DNA from: Incurvaria masculella
Taxonomy: Eukaryota; Arthropoda; Insecta; Lepidoptera; Incurvariidae
Assembly (NCBI GenBank): GCA_946894095.1
Contig: OX335651.1
Coordinates: forward strand, 1,200,501 to 1,264,500
Length of the DNA: 64,000 nt
Direction: 5' to 3'
Shown: positions 1 to 9,800 of the stretch, in pieces
How positions within the stretch are numbered: position 1 is the first letter of the stretch
How the letters are laid out: each line of letters opens with the position of its first letter
Notes under the pieces: model-generated
The model's database searches: none
Seen by the model: the letters and a program-made list of their open reading frames with translations, nothing else
Told to the model about the DNA's origin: nothing
Translations under genes and position numbers: made by a program

Positions 1-19
1 TTGTAATATGTTTCAACGA

Positions 20-60
20 TACGGGAAATCATAAAAGATGATCTTTTATGATTTCCCGTA
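20..60. repeat. 41-bp near-perfect palindrome
   Basis: Twenty-base arms (20-39 and 41-60) are exact reverse complements around a single central base at 40. The arms begin TACGGGAAATC. The site lies 3' of the HYPK gene. It could be the remains of a foldback element or a cruciform-prone spot; no gene is attached to it. Confidence 0.85.
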
Positions 61-334
61 CCTTACTAATCAAACAATAAATGATGATGAACGATACAGG
101 TAGCAATGTAGTCGTGTTCAAATAAGGGATAAGCTATAAGAAGCAATTTGATATTATGATCAGGTGATGTGATGTTAGCCATCTCGGTCAATTCGCATTG
201 AAAAATCAAGATACAGTTGTCATCTGTTACGTAACACTGAATATCACCCCCTGTGGGGTGGCGAGTAGGGTCATTCTGTGTACCACCAATAATTCCATCG
301 AAATAAAATTAATCCTATACTCGAAACACAGTGT

Positions 335-340
335 TTTATT
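335..340 (-). terminator. AATAAA polyadenylation signal of HYPK
   Basis: TTTATT on the plus strand reads AATAAA on the gene strand, about 84 nt downstream of the HYPK stop codon. Spacing and orientation suit a short 3' UTR. The cleavage site itself is not determined. Confidence 0.6.
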
Positions 341-423
341 AAAAGTTCCCTGGCACAATGACATTATTGCGTGTATTTGGTAACAAGCGCGGTGGCGGAG
401 CGAGGCGGGGCAGGGTGGGGAAG

Positions 424-519
424 CTAGTCGGTGAGCGTGGTAAGTGCCGCCACAACGTCCCCGCGGTGCTCCCGCAGCGTCCGCTCTGCCGCTGTCCGCG
501 ATATTTCCATTTCTCTTAC
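424..519 (-). CDS. Hypk: HYPK exon 3 (UBA-like end and stop)
   Basis: 96 bp including TAG. Acceptor TTTCCAG|GTA. Encodes 31 residues, with MEISRTAAERTLREH followed by a VV-AAL helix, as in the C-terminal UBA-like domain of HYPK. It was found by homology because the exon is too short to stand out as an ORF. Confidence 0.92.
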   Translation of the reverse strand, partial: VREMEISRTAAERTLREHRGDVVAALTTLTD

Positions 520-3447
520 CTGGAAAGCATAACATAATAATTTGGCAAGCATGAAAGGGGCCATGGATCAGGCAAGAGACGGCACTGTTAAGCATGTCAC
601 ACAAGTGATAAAATAACATAAGAAACTTATAGCTTTACGTAACAATATCCATTACAAACTATGTTCTATGCCAAAATGTGACTTATTTAGTAGTTACCTT
701 TTACGGTCACTTTAAACTGTTTATTTATCATGAGGCCTGACAAAATTAGGTTTTGAGCATTTTAAATAATTAACCAATCTCCTCATTGGTAGAAACCTAG
801 TCGTATTTATTGTATTGTATTGTTTATTCATCATCCATAGACAGTACACTGCACTCGGATTTGTCATATTTTAGCATTGGCCAGTTCAGCAAAACAAATC
901 ACAGCTAAGAAGAAGTGGAAAGAAACTCCGCTGTTTTTTTTTTTCAACCTCCACTTAGTCTAAGTTTACAAAAGTGTCTGTCAATTATTTTAACAAAAAC
1001 ATAGTAGACCAAGCTCCCAATGCAGAAAATCCCCCCTCACTCGACCCCTCCACAGACCTGCACTGCAGTGAAAGAAAACACCCGGAAACATCGGCTCATA
1101 ACAGGCCGCCAATCCGCAACCTGGCAAAACCATGCCTTTTTTCGGGCTGCAAACCTCAATTCCGACCCAAAATCATTTCATAAGACTTCACACAGAAAAG
1201 TATATGCAGTGAAAGACATGCCCTAGGAGGGGGAACGGCAGAACATCTAATATGCAGATCGTATAATGTCATATTTTAACAAAATTTTAAAACCATGCAC
1301 CACGTATAATCGGCAGATCGTATAATCTTATACGTAGTGCATGAAGAAGTTTAAAAAATAAAATAACTTATTTCTCCATGCATAACGTATAATAGTCACA
1401 ACGTATAATATTATGATCTTTATTTAACAAAAAAAGAAAACCATGCATATCATATAATCCAAAAACTTTTCATACGATAAGCGCCCTTATGTATATACTT
1501 TTAAAGCGTATACTCGCACGCGACTTTTCGACCGTCTCAATTAGCGTTGCAGCAAATTGTTACTCTTCAACAAATATCGATTCGTAGCAATTTCAGCCTT
1601 AAATGTATCGTTATTAGGGCGCTTTATGCAGTGCTTCTTGGCATATTATACGTTCTGCATCTGCATGGTTTTCTTTTTTTGTGAATTCATGTTAGGAATA
1701 TTATACGTTGTGACTATTATACGTTCTGCATGATGCAAAGAGTTGATTTTATTTTTAAACTCATGCAAAACGTATAACATTATACGTTGTGAATATTATA
1801 CGATATGCATGGTTTTCATTTTTTGGAAAAAAATACTATTATACGTTGTGAATATTATACGTAGTGAATACGACTCCCCTAGGAGATGAGATTGCCTTCC
1901 CATGATCCCGAGATATGTTGCAATGTGAACCAGGGATGTCAGCCTCGGTAGCCCAGTGGCGCGACGCCTTGCTATTCGATAGGCTCGGTGAAGCACCTCT
2001 GAGCGCTGTTAGGTTCTGTACGCCAGGACCTTCCCTTTAAGAGCACGGCTACATTGAACTGGATGGAAAACATGGACAATTTCCATTGCCGTTACGACCA
2101 TCTTTTCATCCCGTGCGATGGTACCAACCAGGGCGGACTTGACCCTACCACCCAGTAGGGCAAGAGGGCCTAAAGTTTTGCATGGATTCTGATCCATGGC
2201 ATTGCATCCTCGCATTCGTTACGAAAAGCATTTATTCAAATCAGAAAGAAGTAAGAGGTGCGTGAGACCTCTGGTATGCAAGGCAAGTCACTGCGCCACT
2301 AAACTCCAGTAACGAGAATTGACTTGTTTGATTTTTATTAATTTCTGCTTCATAGGAAACAGTGTGTGGCTAATATAATAATATATTAAATACATTTTAA
2401 TTTCACAGGGTTAAGGGTAACACTAAAATGGCTAGAGCATTGTGCAAGGACTGAAAAATTTTCATTTGGGAGACCAAACACGAATACATGAATAAACTTG
2501 GGTACATGTTAAAGATGCCAATGGTCATCAGACATCTAGTTCAATCAAATAAAGCAATTTTGTAGCAAAATTTGGGATCTCTGACAAGAAATATGGTGAT
2601 CTTCTTTCCCCGTTTGTATGGGGAGTTGAGCGGGATGGCCCACCCTAAGTGATGGTTGATGGATTTTGTTATGATTTCATCACATTAGGGAACTTTTGAA
2701 TTGTAAGTCTTTAATCGTAATTAATGATTCTTTTGTTGTCAAATCTTGTTGGGGTTCTACTATACTTTGCAACCACTTTTTTCTCCCAGTGTTGGGTACA
2801 GTCAAACAAAGAGTTTAGGATACACATGTTAAAGATAATATTTCAAAATAAAAACAAGAAAATTTTTAGAAAATTTATAACACTTACAATAAGATCAATG
2901 TCATCTTTTTTGACCGAAACTTTCGAGAGTTCCTTTTCTCTTTCTAACCGCTCTGCCGCTTCCTTGTTTCTTCTGTCTCCAATAAATGACAAGGCCTGTC
3001 AACAGGTCAAAACATGAAATAACGTATCACGCACGCATCCTAGATATAGGTACTTGCATGTTGAGAAGGTATCCGACTGTCTACTGGAAGATTTTCGTCA
3101 AATTAAAAAACTACATCTCATCTGTAGCCTCTGGTCACACATGTTATACGGAAGTCCAAGAATGACTTCATGCTGCTTTTAGAAGTAAACTCATTGGGGG
3201 TAGTAATAAGCCGCTACTTCTATTTGTAGGTTATGAATCCAGGCTACACAACATAACCTAAAATATTAGTATCGAGTAACATAACAATACGCACGCCTGA
3301 GATATCTTGTGACGATATTTCCTTTTCTTCAGCGTAGTCGGTGACCCGCTCCAGGTCGGCCACCCCAGAGTCGTGCTTGCGAGCCTTGTTCTTCTCTCCC
3401 TTGGTCTCCGACTCCTCCGTCTCACCGTTCAGTTCCTCGTCCGCCAT
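424..3447 (-). CDS. Hypk: HYPK, Huntingtin-interacting protein K homolog (three exons, complete)
   Basis: Exons 3447-3295, 2995-2888 and 519-424 join in phase 0 to give 118 aa. Exon 1 encodes an acidic N terminus followed by the family signature KHDSG.ADLERVTDYAEEKE. Exon 2 encodes LSFIGDRR and a charged helix ending KKDDIDLI. Exon 3 encodes EMEISR.AAER.LREH.GDVVAAL, the UBA-like helical end. Length matches the family (about 120 aa). In other animals HYPK binds the NAA15/NAA10 (NatA) acetyltransferase at the ribosome, modulates its activity and has chaperone-like properties. The start ATG at 3447 has a purine at -3 and G at +4. Intron 1 is 299 bp; intron 2 is 2.4 kb and full of repeats. No break is seen. 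The identity is firm; function is taken from the family. Confidence 0.95.
1240..1880. repeat. Foldback element built from CGTATAAT motifs (HYPK intron 2)
   Basis: CGTATAAT, or its complement ATTATACG, recurs about 14 times. CGTATAAT dominates on the left (1259-1410) and ATTATACG on the right (1645-1865), often next to TGCATG. The two ends can therefore pair. The middle (1430-1640) is unlike the ends. It reads as a foldback transposon or a stack of nested ones, without coding capacity. Confidence 0.65.
2020..2330 (-). mobile_element. SINE-1 fragment (tRNA-derived family), diverged
   Basis: Carries the family body (CCAGGACCTTCCCTTTA, GGCTACATTGAACTGGATGG and GGTACCAACC blocks), but internal segments are changed and the tRNA-like head is degraded. 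The full-length copy at 36264-36667 is the reference. It sits in HYPK intron 2. Confidence 0.6.
2505..2660. mobile_element. Fragment of TTAA element family E
   Basis: Shares the blocks CATCAGACATCTAGTTC, ATCTCTGACAAGAAATAT and TGAGCGGGATGGCCCACC with the full elements at 22243-22637 and 55712-56234. Only one end survives. Confidence 0.6.
2888..2995 (-). CDS. Hypk: HYPK exon 2
   Basis: 108 bp, 36 codons, phase 0 on both sides. Acceptor ...TTGACAG|GCC and a strong donor ATT|GTAAGTG. Encodes the LSFIGDRR motif and a Lys/Glu-rich helix. Confidence 0.93.
3295..3447 (-). CDS. Hypk: HYPK exon 1 (start exon)
   Basis: 153 bp, 51 codons from ATG at 3447. It carries the conserved KHDSGVADLERVTDYAEEK block. 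The donor is GGC|GTGCGT at 3295/3294, phase 0, leading to residues S-G then A-L-S at the join. Confidence 0.93.
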
Positions 3448-3723
3448 GGCACCGGGGTTAGGCTTAGGTCTCTTAACAAATACGATTTGCTTAAATCAAC
3501 ACAATTTGAACATCTTTTTAGGCATAGGATGTGGGAAGAAAGCAATATTTTCCGCTTCCCACTCCCACAGCCAGCACGCACAAAAATTCTGACAGATTAT
3601 TTTTTTAATTAGCTATGTCTTCTAGCCAGTAAGGAAAACCATATATCTGTCACCGTTTTTCTTGCAAACGAAGGTCAGTTTTATAAATCTGTTTGTTCAC
3701 CTATATTTTTAACTTTAGATATT

Positions 3724-3896
3724 CTTAGCCCCGATTGCACGACGAGACGGCTGAGTTAATCAATGTTCAAACACGTCACTTTTAGTGAACCGCATTGAGT
3801 TTCTTCCATACTATCCATACAAAGTGACGTGTTTGATCATACTTTGACGTTGATTTAGATTTTTTGTGCTTTCGTGCACTCGGCCCTTAGTTGTGT
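3724..3896. mobile_element. MITE family G, copy 1
   Basis: About 170 bp with ends reading CTTAGCCCCGATTGCACGA and TCGTGCACTCGGCCCTTAG. Internal blocks CAAACACGTCACTTTTAGTG and ACAAAGTGACGTGTTTGATC are mutually inverted. Two more copies lie at 19557-19715 and 44195-44361. This one sits just upstream of the HYPK start. Non-coding. Confidence 0.75.
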
Positions 3897-4731
3897 ATAT
3901 ATTTGTAAACGTTGCTATTGGCCATTTTCAAATGTATAAATCAACTTCGAAGGTAGAATAGGTAGCATTTCGAGTCGGTTTTGTTGCCATAGAATTTGTT
4001 CCTACTCCTAAAAATTTATTGAACTGACGCGGACGACTGACGAAATACTCATTATCTATTCTATCTGTATGAAGCCATATTCTCTTCATCACTTCACTAT
4101 CACTTCACTTCATCATCATCATCATCAATACAGTATAAAACAAAGTCGCTTTCTCTGTCCCTATATCCCTATGTCCCTATATCCCCATGTATGCTTAAAT
4201 CTTTAAAACTACGCAACGGATTTTGATGCGGTTTTTTAATAGATAGAGTGATTAAAGAGGAAGGTTTATATGTATAATAACATCCATTAAATAGTGGAGA
4301 AATACTGTTATTTTTGAGGTTTCCAATGTGATGTCGTAAAAAATTACATTTTTTCCGCTTACATTGCAAACGCAGGCTGAATCCTAAGAGATTTATCAAA
4401 ATAATGTACTAAGTATTGTACACATTGAAAAAGTCTACAGAAAACTCCGCGATGGTATATGTCTATCTCTTATGGATATCCCACAATAACATTTTTTTGT
4501 CATTTACTTTTTACGACAAATAATGGCTAATTTTCGAAGCGATTTTAACCAATACAGCATTAATCCTTATCCAATTAAATACCTTAAATACATTGTTGAT
4601 TGAATATAGATTTATATGATCTTTACAGCATATGATTTAAATGAATATTTTCGAAGATATTACAGATTAAAAAATTGGTTATGGTGCTGTCTCTACAACA
4701 AACACAAAAACAACAATCGTTGTTATTAATA

Positions 4732-5120
4732 TTATGTCTGCCTACAGAACTAATACGGTAAAAACAACTAAATAAGTAAATGAATAAGTAAATAATAAAA
4801 TACAGCTAATAAATAAAATACAGATAAAGAAAAACAGCTAATCTGGTTGTATGTAGCTGAACGCCCCCTCTTGTGTCCCGCGCCGCCGTCTCTATGCGGA
4901 TCGGATGGCGCGAGCCGCGCCCCTGGAGCTGCAATGGGGTGCAGGGAGTGCAGGATCGGGAATCGGGAGCCGATCCAGAATTTCAGTATGTTCAGCTACA
5001 TACAACCAGATAAGCTGTTTTTCTTTATCTGTATTTTATTTATTAGCTGTATTTTATTATTTATTTATTCATTTACTTATTTAGTTGTTTTTACCGTATT
5101 GGTTCTGTAGGCAGACATAA
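4732..5120. mobile_element. 389-bp foldback element with inverted repeats of about 130 bp
   Basis: The left arm (about 4732-4862, from TTATGTCTGCCTACAG) and right arm (about 4990-5120, ending CTGTAGGCAGACATAA) are near-perfect reverse complements. The loop (4863-4985) is strikingly GC-rich compared with the AT-rich arms. No coding capacity. It lies between HYPK and the Cys-rich membrane protein gene. Confidence 0.85.
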
Positions 5121-5489
5121 GATTTAAAAATTGCGGGACGTAGCGTTTGCGGCAGTACCGGCCGGCCGGGGCGGCGGGAGGAGGCCGCGGTTCTCCCTAT
5201 AGCACTTTGAATTTAACAGCGATCGGACGCGTTTATTATCGGAGATCCCTAATATCTAATAATCATCTAATAATAATATCTAAGTTTTTTTTTATTTCAA
5301 ATATTATAATGTAGGAACTCTACGTAAAAAGGGTTTATTTTTGCATCATTGTGTCAAAATAATATTTTTTAAAATGATATTATGCCCGTGCAAAGCCGGG
5401 ACGGGCTGCTAGTTCAATATATTCGGTAGGTTTCGTTACAGTGTAGTGCGCTGTGTGGGTTGCGGTACTCAAAAATAATACAACTGCAT

Positions 5490-5800
5490 AAGCACTCTTG
5501 AACCGTACACGAGAAGTTTTCACAACGAATACTCGCGAGTAGCTGTCATTCTTCATGTTGATAAAAAAAATGACAGCTTCGCGCTGCTATTCGTTGTGAT
5601 TAGTTCTCGTGTTCGCCTCCCGAGTAGACTCCTTGCGGGATTACTCAGGAGATTTTCACCAGTGAGTTACAGGTGAGTCAGCGGTGACTCAAAGAACTTT
5701 GTTATGTGCTCATGAAATGACAGCTACGAAGAAATTCTGTGAGTCACCGGCGAGTGACCAGTGACTCACATGTGAGAGTATCATGAGTAGACTCGCTGGT
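5490..5800. repeat. Two adjacent inverted-repeat modules, the second with four AP-1-like sites
   Basis: Module 1 (about 5495-5620) pairs ACACGAGAAGTTTTCACAAC with its inverted copy near 5600, around a TGACAGC pair. Module 2 (about 5635-5800) holds TGAGTCA at 5674 and 5740 and TGACTCA at 5685 and 5762. These match the AP-1 consensus, but in a repeat they may be incidental. Confidence 0.6.
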
Positions 5801-5914
5801 CCCAATGCATGTCGTAAGAGGCGACAAAATAATGTGTCGTTTGTAAGACAAATTCCGCGTAAAACTGTAGGTCCCCGTATTAATTAATGTATTAGGTGGT
5901 ATTGTGGTTAATCC

Positions 5915-6240
5915 CGCACAATGCTCGATACGGCAACAAAGTCTTCTTGATTTCCATCCAGTTCAGTGTAACCGTGCTCGTGAAGTGAAGGTACTGTCAT
6001 GGCAGCTAATTCCTTCGGGAATGTTTTGTATTAGTCTTCCATGTCAGGTTCCATAAAAAAAACTCTTAATAGAGGTTCAGGTTAGTACCATCGCATTGGA
6101 AGAAAAGATGCTCGGACGGCAATGAAAAATCGCCCATGTATCTATGCAGCTCAATGTAGCCGTGCTTATAAATCAAAGTCCTGGCATGGCGCGTAATTCC
6201 TAAGGGAATGCGGTGTTATCTCTTGTATTTATATTAATAT
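5915..6240 (+). mobile_element. Two decayed SINE-1 pieces, side by side
   Basis: Blocks such as CCATCCAGTTCAGTGTA, CGTGCTCGTGAAG..AAGGT and CATGGCAGCTAATTCCTTCGG match the SINE-1 body. A second series starts near 6075 (GTTAGTACCATCGCATTGGA). Both lack the tRNA-like head. Confidence 0.55.
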
Positions 6241-6328
6241 CTTGACGTTGGGTGTGGATTAGCCATCAGAAGAATCAGTCCTCGGTAATGCTCTTTTATT
6301 ATAATTAGGTTTCCGCCACTTATCTTTT

Positions 6329-6633
6329 TAGGGTTCCGTACCCGAAGGGTGCCCACGGAACCCTAATACTAAGCCTTCGCTGTCCGTCCGTCCATCCGTC
6401 CATCCGTTCGTCCGTCGGTCCGTCCGTCCGTCCGTCCGACACAGGGCTGTATCTCATGAACCAAAATAGGTAGGCAGCTGAAATTTTCAGAGTGTGTATG
6501 TATTTTGCCGCTATAACAACAAATAGATAAAATTCAAAAATAATAAAAATGAAAGGCCCCCATACAAAAAATGTTAAATCTTGTAGATGGTACGGAACCC
6601 TTCGTGTGCGAGTCCGACTCGCACTTGGCCGGA
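6329..6633 (-). mobile_element. Dispersed repeat family A, copy 1
   Basis: About 300 bp bounded by AGGGTTCCGTACCC..GGAACCCTAA and GAGTCCGACTCGCACTTGGCC, with a CCGTCCGTC microsatellite inside. Other copies: 31174-31424, 33155-33263 (deleted), 33461-33766, 45889-46190, 48237-48478, 58301-58603. No coding capacity. This copy abuts the polyadenylation signal of the Cys-rich gene. Confidence 0.8.
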
Positions 6634-6634
6634 T

Positions 6635-6640
6635 TTTATT
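6635..6640 (-). terminator. AATAAA polyadenylation signal of the Cys-rich membrane protein gene
   Basis: AATAAA on the gene strand, about 82 nt after the TAA at 6722-6724. It sits at the edge of a family-A repeat copy, so the repeat may have supplied or displaced the natural 3' end. Confidence 0.5.
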
Positions 6641-6721
6641 TCAATATGAAAAACACAAATAAAAAAAGTCGAAAATTAATATATTGTTAGCGTTAAATAT
6701 CTACAAAATAGGTCGAGCTCT

Positions 6722-6805
6722 TTATATGTGCAGCGCCGGACGCGTCGGCTCCTCGTCCTTGAGGGGGGCGGTGTAGGGGGGAGGGGGCACGCTGCTGTCG
6801 TGAAT
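6722..6805 (-). CDS. Cys-rich membrane protein exon 6 (PPPPY and stop)
   Basis: 84 bp including TAA; acceptor TCTCGCGCAG|ATT. Encodes IHDSSVPPPPYTAPLKDEE and a short end PTRPALHI. PPPPY contains the PPxY consensus for WW domains. The exon is much more GC-rich than its surroundings, as expected for coding sequence. Confidence 0.75.
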   Translation of the reverse strand: MHDSSVPPPPYTAPLKDEEPTRPALHI

Positions 6806-9800
6806 CTGCGCGAGAACATGCATTGTTATTGTCTTATAATTCATATTAAGAGGGTAATGAGGTGATAATGTTCCATGCATTGGCTCTTGCCTGATTCCTC
6901 AGTCAAATTAAGAAATATTTTGCTCAAATTTTGCACATTAAATGAAGCAACTGAGAGCTACGTATGTACGTCTTTTTTATATGTAAAATTATAGCCGTTT
7001 AGATGAGTATATATATATATACTCATCTAAACATTTGCATGCCAATACAAAAAGTCGTGTATCATGGACACAAGTTATGTTATCAAAAATAATAATAAAA
7101 AACGTGCAGTTGATTTTCTTAATGTGCAACCTCTCAGATTTTTCTTGTTTATTTGACAGAGGAATCAGGCACGACCCTTTGTATGTAACTCGATCAATGT
7201 GAACAGAATGTACTCACAAATCCTGAGTTGAGTTGTCCGTGCAATGGAAATATTGGTGGCACCCCAGGTGGGGGTGCTCTTGAATATCTGCAATTTAAAT
7301 AAAAAAAAACTTATATATGTATGCAAACGTTTTCAATTGTTAGGTTTTCAAAATATGAATAATACTAGATTCATTTAGCGTTTAAGCGTGACGAAATTAA
7401 ATATAGTCGATATTTCCTCGATCCTCGCTTAGATCAAACCGCATAAAAATTGGGTTGTGAAGTTATGAAAGACACTGACTCCCAGAGCCTAGACCGGTAC
7501 TACCATTCCACTCTCATTTCCTCTGTTCTTCATTCTTATTTCATTCATTTCATTATTTCATTTCATTAATCCATACTTCATTATTTCGTCGCTTGTTCTC
7601 TCGTCGTGTCAACTCTCAACTAGTGAAGCGAAAGGGAAGGAGAAGTGGCACGTGGTCGTTATTGCATCTCCGCCGTATGGTCCGATTGACCATGTAACTG
7701 TATGGAAAACGAGCGGGACGTTTCGTATGCCACACAGTCGAAACATCGCCACCGAGCGCGAATGGGCTCTAAAAATGCGTTCATCAAGTAATTTCCCATG
7801 CACACATACCCTCCAATCCAATCCAGATCTAAGAATACCCTTCCTCTCTTATGACGTGCATGAAAGTCTTCAAGTTTCACAGTCTGTGTGTATGACTGCC
7901 AAAAGAGATAGATCACCTGGGAGGTGCATCGCGGAGTCTCTCGTCCACGTAGAGTTGGAGGCTGCCCACAGACAGTCGGGTTCCGTTCTGCGACTGTCGA
8001 CCGAAACTACTGAAAAAGTTAACATGGCACTGTTATATTTATTTCGAGTTTGTCATGACTAATTTTGAGGGTCATATCATCAGTTAAGTCATCATGTCCC
8101 AGTTAAGTGGTCATGGTACGAATCGCACTTGTCATTTGAATTTAGAATAACACCTTCAGATTTGTTATACTTCGTGATATGCCAGGATAGTAAACGTTAC
8201 TTCCTTAAAAACATAATCCATAGAAATAAGCGCTATTCAAGTGCGCAGAAAAATATCGCGACCTGACATGGATGGCTAATACCACACAACTTCCGTTGTG
8301 ATATTAGTCCAATACTCCACATTTCCGAAGGAATTAGATGCCATGCCAGGACCTTCCCTTTATGAGCACGCCTACATTGAACTGGATGGAAAACACGGAC
8401 AATTGTTCATTGCCGCTTCGACCATCTTTTCATCCAATGCGATGGTACCAACCCCGGCGGGCTTAAACCCTACCATCTAGTAGGGGAAGGGGACCTACAG
8501 TTTTACATGGATTACGAACCATGGAGCAGCTCGCATTCGTGACGAAATGCACTTATCGAACACGGAAAGAGAAAGACAGTGGTGCATGTCGTAATTGAAA
8601 CCAGGCCCTGGTACGCTAGGCCAGTCCCCGCGCCACTAGGGTTCGAGCCGCTCAAAATATGAGCCGATATGCCAGGATAATAAACATTTACTTTCTTAAA
8701 AAATATATCCAATGAAATAAGTGCTATTCAAGTGCGCAGATGCAAATCCCTGGGTATGCACCTCTCTCTTTCTTAGCCGAGATTAAAATTTGAATTTTCC
8801 ATGAGAATTTGGGTCACGTAGGAATCAATGTAAAACTGTAATTTACCCCCAACTTACTTAGCGGTGGGGAGATAGTACTTTGCATTGGATGAAAGATTTT
8901 CTAAGCGGCAATGGAGAAATATCCGTGTTTTCATCAGTTCAATGTAGCAGTGCGCATATACAGGGATAGTCCTGGCAGGACACAGTTTTTCTACGGAAAT
9001 GCAGTGTCGGTCTAAAGAAACTAGAGACTCAAACTCCGAAGGAATGTCTCTCTCTGTTATGTCGTCCCTAACATGGGGAAAGGCTCTTTGGAGCTGCGTC
9101 ACGCTGTCCTACCATCGCTCAACGCGGGACAGGTAGGGAATCCCTCTTTCGTGGAACGCGCCCATTCGCTGTCGAAAGTTCAAAAATAAAGAACCAACCG
9201 ATGCTCTGGATCCATTACCTATAAGGTCAGTAAACAATGAAATGCGATACCTGCCGAGGTATTTCCCCCAAGGTGTCAACATGGTCTGAAGAAGCCCCGG
9301 CCGGTGCCGGCATGGTTTGCCGGGATTCCTCAGTAGGTGTGACATCACCGCCAGCATAGACAAAGTCGGAACTTCACTCTTTTATCTATGTCGCCAGGGT
9401 AGGTCTAAAGCTGTCAAGACTTAAATAGTCGTAACAGACCCCAAGGCTAAAGAAAAGTAGTACTTTGTGACGTCACTTTGACACATTTTGTATGGATGAA
9501 ATGTCAAAGAAATACAAAGTGACGTCACAAAGTAAAACTCTTTGTTAGTAGGCTGAGAAGACAAAGTACTACTTTTCGTAAGTCTAAGGCTGAGATAAAT
9601 AGTCGTAACCGAAACTAAGACTAACGAAAAGTAGTACTTTGTGACGTCACTTTGCATTACTTTGACATTTCGTTCATACAAAGTGTGTCAAAATGACGTC
9701 ACAAAGTCTACTTTTCGTTAGTCACAGGCTGAGATAAATAGTCGTAACAGAAACTAAGACTAACGAAAAGTAGTACTTTGTGACGTCAATTTGAACTACT

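Noticed and set aside
227..619. 130-codon ORF over HYPK exon 3
   Set aside because: It runs on the same strand but is a different frame from the HYPK exon; the HYPK frame is supported by family motifs and splice sites.
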